Shown here in pieces: positions 7,272 through 13,469 of a DNA stretch of 16,007 nt. The translations under genes and the position numbers were made by a program. Numbering within the stretch: position 1 is the first letter of the stretch; each line of letters begins with the position of its first letter. The stretch is from DASVHF01 sp036382695 (GTDB lineage: Bacteria > Patescibacteriota > Microgenomatia > Woykebacterales > RBG-16-39-9b): contig DASVHF010000074.1 in NCBI GenBank assembly GCA_036382695.1, positions 1-16,007 of the forward strand, in the 5' to 3' direction. The notes under the pieces are model-generated. The model did no database searches and was not told the DNA's origin. It saw only the letters and a list, made by a program, of their open reading frames with translations.

Positions 7272-7658
7272 TTATCTAGTTTCGTAGAGTACTCCCAAAA
7301 CTGCTCCCCAAATAACATGGAGTACCAAAGTCAAGAAAACTACGGGACCAGCTGGATCTGGGTACGTGGCTTCTTTGAAAAAGCCAAAGACACCACCCAG
7401 GATAAGCATTAAGATCCAAACTAGTACTCCATATATAACACCTCTAATCACCGCGGTTCCCGGGAGGAAGGCACTAAACCAATATCCGTAGATATAAGCT
7501 GCGAATGCACTAAGGACAAGCGCCACTAACCAAACACCAAAATCGTTCTCTGCCAGAGCGAAAACAGCAGACCAACCACCATAAGTACCTAGTGCTCCGC
7601 CGGCAAGAAGCGTAACAAGACCAGCACCGAGTCCAGCTCTAAGTGTGCGAGGATCCAT
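7272..7658 (-). CDS. Small four-helix integral membrane protein, unknown function
   Basis: I do not recognise a specific family. The 128-residue product is almost wholly hydrophobic and Gly/Ala-rich. There are four predicted membrane helices: about 8-26, 41-62, 67-93 and 104-125. The short charged loop FKEATYPDPAGP precedes the last helix, which contains a conserved-looking His114 (LVLHVIWGAVLGVLYE). This last pattern loosely recalls uncharacterised small membrane families with a His-x-x-(Y/W)-G terminal helix; that is a resemblance only. The ATG at 7658 is fixed by the strongest SD in the window, AAAGGAGGTGA (7676-7666). The gene is monocistronic, lying between prfB and a GT2-GtrA gene on the same strand, with its own promoter. 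The SD lies in a predicted hairpin, so translation may be controlled. Confidence 0.8.
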   Translation of the reverse strand: MDPRTLRAGLGAGLVTLLAGGALGTYGGWSAVFALAENDFGVWLVALVLSAFAAYIYGYWFSAFLPGTAVIRGVIYGVLVWILMLILGGVFGFFKEATYPDPAGPVVFLTLVLHVIWGAVLGVLYETR

Positions 7659-7665
7659 CTATTTT

Positions 7666-7686
7666 TCACCTCCTTTCGGAGTGGAG
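7666..7686 (-). promoter_or_regulatory. Perfect Shine-Dalgarno within a GAAA-tetraloop hairpin
   Basis: The minus-strand leader reads CTCC (7681-7678), GAAA, GGAG (7673-7670), then GTGA. The SD AAAGGAGGTGA (7676-7666) therefore forms the loop and 3' arm of a hairpin. An alternative pairing CACTCC/GGA-G-GTG with one bulged G covers more of the SD. A second CTCC (7686-7683) could compete. The hairpin could lower or regulate ribosome access. The SD itself shows that the host keeps a normal anti-SD. Confidence 0.5.
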
Positions 7687-7709
7687 AAATGAGCAGTCCT
7701 TAAAAATAT

Positions 7710-7737
7710 ATTATCGGTTTTTCTACAATCTAGTCAA
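7710..7737 (-). promoter_or_regulatory. Predicted promoter of the small membrane protein gene
   Basis: On the minus strand TTGACT (7737-7732, 5/6) is followed after 16 bp by GATAAT (7715-7710, 5/6). Initiation near 7703 would give a leader of about 45 nt that contains the SD hairpin. Confidence 0.5.
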
Positions 7738-7816
7738 TATAGAAGATCAACGTGGTTTATATTGCTATGTTAATTAAATGAAATAATCTATCTGATATAT
7801 GCCGCTTCGCGTCATG

Positions 7817-7833
7817 TAGGTTCTTCGAACCTA
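7817..7833 (-). other. Perfect inverted repeat downstream of the GT2-GtrA gene
   Basis: TAGGTTC and GAACCTA form a perfect 7-bp stem around a 3-nt loop, starting 13 bases after the GT2-GtrA stop. There is no T-run on either side, so it is not a standard terminator; it may be an mRNA 3'-end stabiliser or a protein site. Confidence 0.4.
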
Positions 7834-7845
7834 GAGAAATTACTA

Positions 7846-9063
7846 CTATATTTTATTTATCAAGAGAACATAAAAGAGTAGAAGTGCAAATATCAGGCTT
7901 GTGTATACATACCACATTGCTCTCCCACGACTTATGTCGCGGAAAGTCCAACGACTGTTCACAATGTAATTAAAGACCGCGATAATTGGAATTGTAAGTG
8001 CTTTGGCCAAAAGGTCAAGAATGCCCAGAAACCGGTTAAAGATAAACAAGGAATTCTGTGACAAAAGCAAACCACCAAGAGAAACAAATTGAAAAATAAC
8101 GAATCGTTTCCAGGTAGGTGCGGCAATTTCTCTTCCTGAAAAGGTCCAGCGATTGTTCCAAGCGAAATTCCAAATTATGGCTGCCTCTACAGCGATTGGG
8201 TTGGCTACTAGTGGCGGGAGTAGAATTAGCCTAGTAAGGATGAAAAACAAAGAGTAATCTACGACCGTACCGCTTGCGCCTACTATAGCGAAGCGAACAA
8301 ACGTACGATGTTGATAAAGATAATAAAAGATTCTTTCAGGCAGTGGGCTGTGTTTTTGGGCGTAATACATACGGATTTTAAGTAGATCGGCAAACATGGC
8401 CAAAGAATCTCTTATTGGACGGACCTTGCTACTAGGATTGTTGTACCAGACTACTGGGACTTCGGCGATTTTTAATTCGTTTTTTCTCGCCAAGTAGAGC
8501 AGCTCCACATCGAAGCCAAAATCAAAAACACGCTGCTTCCCAAACAGGTTCTTACAAGTAGACATCTTGAACGCCTTGAAACCACACTGTGTGTCCATAA
8601 TTCCCCTGACGGTTAAGGCTCGGACAAGAATGTTGAAGATGCGTCCCATCAGTTCCCGTAGGGGGTTTTGCCTGGTTTTTACAAGTGAGCGGTCTAAAGC
8701 TCTGGAGCCGATTGCGATGTCTGCTCCTTCCTCTAATTTCTCCAGCAATTTGTCGACCTCTTCGATGGGTGTAGAGAAATCGGCGTCAGTAAAAAGGGTT
8801 ACCTCACCCTTTGCTTCCAAGATGCCTTTGTTCACCGCTAGGCCTTTGCCTGCAAAAGGACTTTTATCCAATCGAACGACTTTTAAATTTGGGATCTTCC
8901 TTTTGCAGCGTTCGGCTACTTGGCCAGTTTTATCAGTACTTGCATCGTCTACTACTATAACTTCGAATTTTTCTTTTCGGGTTTTTAAGAAAGCAGCAAG
9001 TTCATCTAAAGATTTCCCTAGCTTACTTTCTTCGTTGAATGCGGGAATGATAATAGAAATCAT
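7846..9063 (-). CDS. GT2 glycosyltransferase fused to a GtrA-type membrane domain
   Basis: Residues 1-235 form a dolichyl-phosphate-glucose/mannose-synthase-like GT-A domain: start MISIIIPAFNEE, VVDDASTDKT (37-46), GKGLAVNKG (72-80), metal-binding FTDADFSTP (91-99), GSRALDRS (119-126) and TQCGFKAF (158-165). Such enzymes move a sugar from a nucleotide sugar to polyprenyl phosphate on the inner membrane face. Residues 252-375 match GtrA, a four-helix domain linked to flipping or transfer of prenyl-phosphate sugars; it has the two hallmark copies of NNRWTF (303-308) and NSRWTF (369-374). One further helix (383-403) ends the protein. The fusion is a known arrangement. Sugar and acceptor cannot be told from sequence. 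The ATG at 9063 lies 10 nt after the -10 of a strong promoter, with no SD. Confidence 0.9.
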   Translation of the reverse strand: MISIIIPAFNEESKLGKSLDELAAFLKTRKEKFEVIVVDDASTDKTGQVAERCKRKIPNLKVVRLDKSPFAGKGLAVNKGILEAKGEVTLFTDADFSTPIEEVDKLLEKLEEGADIAIGSRALDRSLVKTRQNPLRELMGRIFNILVRALTVRGIMDTQCGFKAFKMSTCKNLFGKQRVFDFGFDVELLYLARKNELKIAEVPVVWYNNPSSKVRPIRDSLAMFADLLKIRMYYAQKHSPLPERIFYYLYQHRTFVRFAIVGASGTVVDYSLFFILTRLILLPPLVANPIAVEAAIIWNFAWNNRWTFSGREIAAPTWKRFVIFQFVSLGGLLLSQNSLFIFNRFLGILDLLAKALTIPIIAVFNYIVNSRWTFRDISRGRAMWYVYTSLIFALLLFYVLLINKI

Positions 9064-9073
9064 TTTCCGACAA

Positions 9074-9102
9074 ATTATCTTTTAAAGCTTCTTAGCTGTC
9101 AA
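9074..9102 (-). promoter_or_regulatory. Strong predicted promoter of the GT2-GtrA gene (near-leaderless)
   Basis: On the minus strand a perfect TTGACA (9102-9097) is followed after 17 bp by GATAAT (9079-9074, 5/6). The ATG lies 10 nt downstream, leaving a predicted leader of 0-4 nt. Confidence 0.65.
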
Positions 9103-9188
9103 TGGCAGAATTTGCCAAACAATATCGTAGTCCCGATGTGATCAAAAAGCACTACGGTGAGATAATGCAGTTAGTGAATAAGTTGTAA
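9102..9188 (+). pseudogene. Short plus-strand ORF, possibly the degraded 3' end of a glycosyltransferase gene
   Basis: A 28-codon reading frame (ATG 9102, TAA 9186-9188) encodes an amphipathic peptide starting MAEFAKQYRSPDVIKKHY and ending QLVNKL. An in-frame TAG lies just upstream (9093-9095), and no SD precedes the ATG. The composition looks coding, and the pattern (aromatic-basic stretch, then Val-Ile, Tyr and a Leu-rich end) resembles the last helix of GT-B glycosyltransferases. I therefore read it as a remnant left by deletion. A terminator-like hairpin follows on the same strand although both flanking genes are on the minus strand. It overlaps the GT2-GtrA promoter, so it may also be chance. 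Confidence 0.3.
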
Positions 9189-9212
9189 TCTCTAAAGCCC
9201 TAGCCTTTGTGT

Positions 9213-9241
9213 TGTGGAGCACCAATCAAGCCACATTTTTT
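9213..9241 (+). terminator. Weak rho-independent terminator candidate, plus strand
   Basis: TGTGG (9213-9217) pairs with CCACA (9231-9235), followed directly by six T (9236-9241). The stem is only 5 bp and the loop 13 nt. It would end transcription of the 9102-9188 remnant. Confidence 0.35.
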
Positions 9242-9266
9242 GAAGCGCTTGCTTAATGGTACAGTG

Positions 9267-10406
9267 TTATTCTGTTTTTTGATGTCTTTGATTAATTAGA
9301 CGTACAACTGCAGGCCATGAGTGAAGAGGAAACTGCTCCAAGACATTAATTGCCATTCGTGCGGCTTTCCTTGTATCCTTATCAATTGAAAAATAAAAGT
9401 TAAAGAGCTGGACCATTGAATCGGTTCCTTTTCTAACGTTTACTAGATAAGCCTTTTCCTGTTCGGGTGTAGGTTTAAACATTTCTCTATACCTAGATAA
9501 ATACCATTCTTCGGTAGCCAGTAAACGTTTAAGTTCCTCACCCCACTCTTCCGAAAATTGAATAACCTTAGACGGGGGATTAGTTGGGGAAAACCCCTCT
9601 GGCTCGGTAAAATAAGCAAGAATCTCTTCTTTCGCCCCGTTTTCCATGGATGAACTGCTTTTATCCCGTTTTTCAAGACGTTGGGCGATTGCCGTTGGCA
9701 TTGCGAGCCTCTCAAAAAAAGGTCTGTTGCGAAAATATAAACGGCCTTTCCCAATAAGCTTAGACTTTATGTGCTCAAATTCATGAGCGCCTGTGTACCA
9801 GGACTCCTCATCTGACAAACCTTTTCTTAAAACCGCGACAGGAAACCTGCGATTGATAGTCGGCTCAATAACAAAAGCATTCTCCTCCAGGTTGTCTTCT
9901 TTACCGGCTAGTTTGTTTATTCCCCTGAAGTCGTCGTCACTGACGTAGAAATATAAGCTGATAGCACTTTTTGAGGTCCTAGATTCATTTTGAAGTTCAA
10001 GGCCAAACATTGATTTGAAGAGCTTACTTGCTTCGTCCGGATGTGTTGGTTCGCCTACTGGCTGACCTTCTTGGGTATGATGTTGATTCCAAACAGTCTC
10101 AAGGTCATCATTTGCATTCTCTGCGGCCTTCATAACAGCATTGAAGATGTCTTTGTAAGAGCGAATTTCAGGGTGTGCGGTAAGAGTTTCTTCATATGCT
10201 TTTCTCCACTCGCTTCTTGGCAGCCTATCAAAAAATATTTTCTGCTCTAGGTCTGTTCTAAATTGGGCAATATCTTCCGCAAGGATAACACTGCTTTTAT
10301 TATCACTGTCCTGATCAGGTTGTTTAGGTGTTTCTTGGGTTGGTTTTTCTAGATCGTCTGTAGGTATTTCCAGTTCCTCAGGAGAAACTGGTATTTCCGC
10401 ATCCAT
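9267..10406 (-). CDS. Uncharacterised protein with an HExxH (HEFEH) metallopeptidase-like motif
   Basis: No family recognised. The 379-residue product has no signal peptide or membrane helix, so it is probably cytosolic. Residues 1-40 are an acidic, Pro/Thr-rich, probably disordered tail. A helical region follows (45-110, with FFDRLPRSEWRKAYEETL). The central part has strand-like segments (AISLYFYVSDDDF 148-160, NAFVIEPTINRRFPVAVLRKG 176-196 region) and then TGAHEFEHIKSKL, with His208, Glu209 and His212 forming the zinc and catalytic HExxH motif. About 48 residues later GAKEEILAYF (257-266) offers Glu260 or Glu261 as a third ligand, as in gluzincin-type proteases. The C-terminal 100 residues are helical. 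Protease activity is inference from the motif. The ATG at 10406 follows a TATAGT box by 8 nt. The gene lies between secA and the GT2-GtrA gene. Confidence 0.75.
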   Translation of the reverse strand: MDAEIPVSPEELEIPTDDLEKPTQETPKQPDQDSDNKSSVILAEDIAQFRTDLEQKIFFDRLPRSEWRKAYEETLTAHPEIRSYKDIFNAVMKAAENANDDLETVWNQHHTQEGQPVGEPTHPDEASKLFKSMFGLELQNESRTSKSAISLYFYVSDDDFRGINKLAGKEDNLEENAFVIEPTINRRFPVAVLRKGLSDEESWYTGAHEFEHIKSKLIGKGRLYFRNRPFFERLAMPTAIAQRLEKRDKSSSSMENGAKEEILAYFTEPEGFSPTNPPSKVIQFSEEWGEELKRLLATEEWYLSRYREMFKPTPEQEKAYLVNVRKGTDSMVQLFNFYFSIDKDTRKAARMAINVLEQFPLHSWPAVVRLINQRHQKTE

Positions 10407-10414
10407 ATAAAAAG

Positions 10415-10443
10415 ACTATATCAAAAAAACGAGTAGATTTTAA
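10415..10443 (-). promoter_or_regulatory. Predicted promoter of the HExxH gene (leaderless geometry)
   Basis: On the minus strand TTAAAA (10443-10438, 4/6) is followed after 17 bp by TATAGT (10420-10415, 5/6). The ATG starts 8 nt after the -10. No SD is present. Confidence 0.5.
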
Positions 10444-10533
10444 GAGACTCCTTGTGGAGGTAATAAGTTATAAACGCCCCAAAATTTAGTCCTACAAAGA
10501 GTAAAGATTTAGGGGATTTTGAGCGTCAAGTAT

Positions 10534-13239
10534 CTAAGAATTTGACTGATGTGTCTGGCTATTTATTAACCCACAACGCTTGTATTTCAAACCAGATCCG
10601 CATGGGCAAGGATCATTGCGGCCGAGTTTTTTCTTTGGTTGCGCGACCGGCGATTCATCTGTAGAGGTTGAGCTAAAAGAGCTTGTGTCTGATTGACTGG
10701 AACCAGATGTTGCAGTGGTAGTAGCTGGTTGTGATTGTTGTGGCGCAAGTTGGATTTTATAAATACGGTGAACCACCTCATAGTCAATTGAGCGCATTAA
10801 ATCCTCAAACAGTTTATAAGCTTCGCCTTTGTATTCTACTAGAGGGTCACGAGCAGCATAGCCACGCAACCCCACACCTTCTCTTAAGTAATCAATGTCC
10901 TCTAAGTGATTAATCCAAAGTGAGTCTATTGTGTTCAAAAGAACCAGTTTTTCAATCTGGCGAGATACGTCTGGTCCATACTGTTTTTCACGTGCCTCGT
11001 ATATTTGGTTGGTCAGGCCAGTAAGAAATTCTATTATCTTTGCAGGTTCGGAGAACTTTTCAATTTCGCCGCGAATTTTTTTACCAGAGGCTTCGTCGAA
11101 TGGGACAATGCTGAAAAACTCTTTGGCGATAAGCTCATAGTCTATGGTTTTGGACTCGGTTTGTGATAAATTAACAACATTTTCGATTTCAGCGTGTATC
11201 TTTTCAACCATCATTTCCCGCAATTCTTTTTTATCTTTGTTTTCATCATTGCCTTCGGCGGATCCAAGGTTTAATATTTGGCGACGCAGCCCATAGATTA
11301 TTTCTCTTTGTTTGTTTAAAACGTCATCATAATCAACCAGACGTTTTCTGATGTCAAAGTTATGCCCTTCTACTCTAGATTGGGCACTTCCAATAGCTTT
11401 AGAAACCATTTGGTTTTCAATTGGAATATCCTCTGGGATGCGTAGAGTTTCCATAATTTTTACTACCGCATCGCCACCAAAAAGACGCATGATATCATCT
11501 TGCAAGGAGACGAAAAAGCGGCTGCTGCCTGGATCACCCTGACGTCCACTTCGGCCACGAAGTTGATTATCAATACGCCGAGCTTCATGACGCTCTGTGC
11601 CGACTACGTGCAAACCACCCAGCTTGGTGACTCCTTCACCTAGTTTTATATCTACTCCCCGACCAGCCATGTTTGTGGCTACTGTTACTGAACCTTTTTC
11701 GCCTGCTTTGGCGAGGATTTGAGCTTCACGAGAGTGGTTTTTAGCATTTAAGACCTCGTGGGGAACTTCCTTTCTTTTTAGTAGGTCGGATAAAAGCTCA
11801 TTTTTTTCGATTGAGGTCGTACCGACAAGAGCTGGCTGACCTTTTTTATGTTTTTCGCTGATTTCGGCTACTACTGCCTGCCATTTCGCCTTTTCTGTTT
11901 TAAAAATTGAATCAGTAAAATCCTCTCGGACCATCGGTTCGTTTGTTGGGACTACTATTACATCGAGGCTATAAACTTTATGAAATTCTTCGGCGCTAGT
12001 AGCTGCGGTACCGGTCATACCGGCCAGTTTTTCGTAAAGACGGAAATAGTTCTGAAAAGAAATTGTTGCTAGGGTGCGGCTTTCCCGTTGTATCTCGACT
12101 CCTTCCTTTGCTTCAATTGCCTGATGGAGGCCTTCGGAATATCTTCGCCCTGGTAAGAGTCGACCAGTAAACTCATCAACAATAATTACCTGGCCTTCCC
12201 GGACTACATAATCTTTGTCCCGATGGTAAAGAGTATTGGCCTTTAGAGCTTCTTCAATGTGATGAACGGCTTCAAAATCCCGTTCGTATAAGTTGGGGAC
12301 TCCCAGCATTCTTTCTACTTTGGCAATACCAATCTCGTTAAGGGAGGCAGTACGTAGCTTCTCATCAATGATGTAATCGGTGTCCTTGACTAATCGATCG
12401 ACTAATTTTGCAAATTGATAGTACTTTTCAGTTGCTTCTGCTGCCGGCGAGGAAATTATCAACGGTGTACGTGCTTCATCGATGAGGATCGAATCTACCT
12501 CGTCGACAATAGCGTAAAAGAGAGGTCTTTGGACCATTTCGGATAGATCACTAGCCATATTATCCCGCAAATAATCAAAACCAAATTCGTTATTCGTACC
12601 GTAGGTGATATCGGCTTCGTAAGCCTCGCCCCTCGAAACTTCTCGGAGGAACTTCCCAACACCTAGACCTTCTTCTTCAGGTGAGAGCGAGCTTTCTGGA
12701 TCCATCTTCAATTTTTCTTCGCTGGTCTTCGGGGTTTGCGGATTCGGATCAAAGACGAATGATTTCTCATGAGTAATCACCCCGACAGAGAGACCCAATA
12801 GGTGGTATATGGGACCCATCCATTCAGCATCACGGCTGGCCAAATAATCGTTGACAGTAACTAAGTGGGCCCCCTTTTCGGTCAATGCATTTAAGTAAAG
12901 AGGTAGGGTGGAAACAAGAGTTTTCCCCTCTCCAGTTTTCATTTCTGCGATTTTTCCTTGGTGCAAAACAACTCCCCCAGCAATTTGAACATCAAAGTGG
13001 CGCTGTCCTATGGTGCGAACTGCAGATTCGCGGACAACGGCGAAAGCTTCAGGTAAAATATCATTTAAAGATCCACCCGTTTCTAGCTGTTTTCTAAACT
13101 GCTTAGTTTTCTCGCGGAGTTTTTCATCCGAGAGCTTTTTGATGCTTTTCTCCAATGAATTTATTTGATCAATTGTAGGCTGGTATTTTTTTAGCTCCCT
13201 TTCGTTGGAGTCTAATAGGCTACCTAAGAACTTGAACAT
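10534..13239 (-). CDS. secA: Preprotein translocase ATPase SecA
   Basis: Motor that drives secretory proteins through SecYEG. The 901-residue protein (from the ATG at 13239) has Walker A MKTGEGKT (100-107), VTVNDYLASRDAEWM, ADITYGTNNEFGFDYLRDNM region (about 209-228), Walker B VDEVDSILIDEARTPLI (245-261), GMTGTAATSAEEF, VATNMAGRGVDIKLG and LRGRSGRQGDPGSS, then the helical scaffold with IDSLWINHLEDIDYLREG. About 45 residues (158-203) are inserted before ADITYGTN compared with classical SecA. The C-terminus ends in a SEC-C zinc motif, DPCPCGSGLKYKRCG, preceded by a Ser/Thr-rich linker, but only three Cys are present (878, 880, 889) where the family has a fourth Cys or His. The GTG at 13245 is possible, but the ATG fits the promoter spacing better. 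secA and prfB are neighbours in many bacteria. Confidence 0.96.
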   Translation of the reverse strand: MFKFLGSLLDSNERELKKYQPTIDQINSLEKSIKKLSDEKLREKTKQFRKQLETGGSLNDILPEAFAVVRESAVRTIGQRHFDVQIAGGVVLHQGKIAEMKTGEGKTLVSTLPLYLNALTEKGAHLVTVNDYLASRDAEWMGPIYHLLGLSVGVITHEKSFVFDPNPQTPKTSEEKLKMDPESSLSPEEEGLGVGKFLREVSRGEAYEADITYGTNNEFGFDYLRDNMASDLSEMVQRPLFYAIVDEVDSILIDEARTPLIISSPAAEATEKYYQFAKLVDRLVKDTDYIIDEKLRTASLNEIGIAKVERMLGVPNLYERDFEAVHHIEEALKANTLYHRDKDYVVREGQVIIVDEFTGRLLPGRRYSEGLHQAIEAKEGVEIQRESRTLATISFQNYFRLYEKLAGMTGTAATSAEEFHKVYSLDVIVVPTNEPMVREDFTDSIFKTEKAKWQAVVAEISEKHKKGQPALVGTTSIEKNELLSDLLKRKEVPHEVLNAKNHSREAQILAKAGEKGSVTVATNMAGRGVDIKLGEGVTKLGGLHVVGTERHEARRIDNQLRGRSGRQGDPGSSRFFVSLQDDIMRLFGGDAVVKIMETLRIPEDIPIENQMVSKAIGSAQSRVEGHNFDIRKRLVDYDDVLNKQREIIYGLRRQILNLGSAEGNDENKDKKELREMMVEKIHAEIENVVNLSQTESKTIDYELIAKEFFSIVPFDEASGKKIRGEIEKFSEPAKIIEFLTGLTNQIYEAREKQYGPDVSRQIEKLVLLNTIDSLWINHLEDIDYLREGVGLRGYAARDPLVEYKGEAYKLFEDLMRSIDYEVVHRIYKIQLAPQQSQPATTTATSGSSQSDTSSFSSTSTDESPVAQPKKKLGRNDPCPCGSGLKYKRCGLINSQTHQSNS

Positions 13240-13248
13240 GACCACAAT

Positions 13249-13277
13249 ATTTTATCAGTTTGAGCCCGAATTATCTA
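13249..13277 (-). promoter_or_regulatory. Predicted extended -10 promoter of secA (leaderless geometry)
   Basis: On the minus strand TGATAAAAT (13257-13249) is an extended -10 (TGn plus TAAAAT, 5/6), 17 bp after TAGATA (13277-13272, 4/6). The ATG at 13239 lies 9 nt after the -10; the GTG at 13245 would be only 3 nt away, too close to be transcribed reliably. Confidence 0.55.
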
Positions 13278-13283
13278 CTTGTT

Positions 13284-13315
13284 TAAATCCGAAATTCGAA
13301 TTTCTAAATCCGAAA
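13284..13315. repeat. Direct repeat pair with a central 14-bp perfect palindrome
   Basis: TAAATCCGAAA occurs at 13284-13294 and 13305-13315, 21 bp apart (two helical turns). Between and overlapping them lies the perfect palindrome GAAATTCGAATTTC (13291-13304). The element sits between the divergent secA and glycosyltransferase promoters. It could be an operator or a copy of a dispersed intergenic repeat; no decision is possible from one copy. Confidence 0.5.
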
Positions 13316-13355
13316 CAAATCCTATTTAGTGCTTAGGATTTTCTAAAAACGGGGG

Positions 13356-13383
13356 TTGACAAAAAATAAATGGCTGTTAATAT
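13356..13383 (+). promoter_or_regulatory. Strong predicted promoter of a short leader or small RNA
   Basis: A perfect TTGACA (13356-13361) is followed after 16 bp by TAATAT (13378-13383, 4/6) with an upstream TG (13375-13376), giving an extended -10. Initiation is expected near 13390, directly before two hairpins. Confidence 0.55.
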
Positions 13384-13389
13384 TTTGGC

Positions 13390-13435
13390 GGGTGTTACCC
13401 AAACCCCGAAGCCTCGTGCTCCGGGGTTTCTTTTT
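13390..13435 (+). ncRNA. Candidate ~45-nt terminated transcript (small RNA or attenuated leader)
   Basis: The stretch between the 13356 promoter and the terminator T-run holds a small hairpin GGGT-GTT-ACCC (13390-13400) and the terminator hairpin, and little else. Because the glycosyltransferase has its own promoter beginning in the T-run, this unit could be an independent short RNA. It could instead be an attenuator for read-through into 13470. A GTG at 13392 opens a 25-codon frame ending in TGA (13467-13469) immediately before the GTG of the glycosyltransferase. Confidence 0.4.
13401..13435 (+). terminator. Rho-independent terminator
   Basis: AAACCCCG (13401-13408) pairs perfectly with CGGGGTTT (13422-13429). 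After an A-C mismatch, AGC (13410-13412) pairs with GCT (13418-13420) around a CTCGT loop. The T-run TTTCTTTTT spans 13427-13435. It terminates plus-strand transcription from the 13356 promoter. Confidence 0.75.
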
Positions 13436-13462
13436 GACAAAAGAAGCAGTAGCAGTTATCAT
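13434..13462 (+). promoter_or_regulatory. Predicted promoter of the 13470 glycosyltransferase (leaderless geometry)
   Basis: A perfect TTGACA (13434-13439) is followed after 17 bp by TATCAT (13457-13462, 5/6). The GTG start lies 7 nt after the -10, so the mRNA would begin at the start codon. The -35 overlaps the last bases of the upstream terminator. Confidence 0.65.
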
Positions 13463-13469
13463 CCTCTGA

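Noticed and set aside
7800..7840. GGTTC-TTC-GAACC resembling a tRNA T-arm
   Set aside because: The loop is 3 nt rather than 7 and no acceptor or anticodon arms can be built around it on either strand.
10477..10515. Imperfect stem CCCC-AAAT / ATTT-GGGG downstream of secA
   Set aside because: One mismatch, a 21-nt loop and no T-run in the secA direction; too weak to call.
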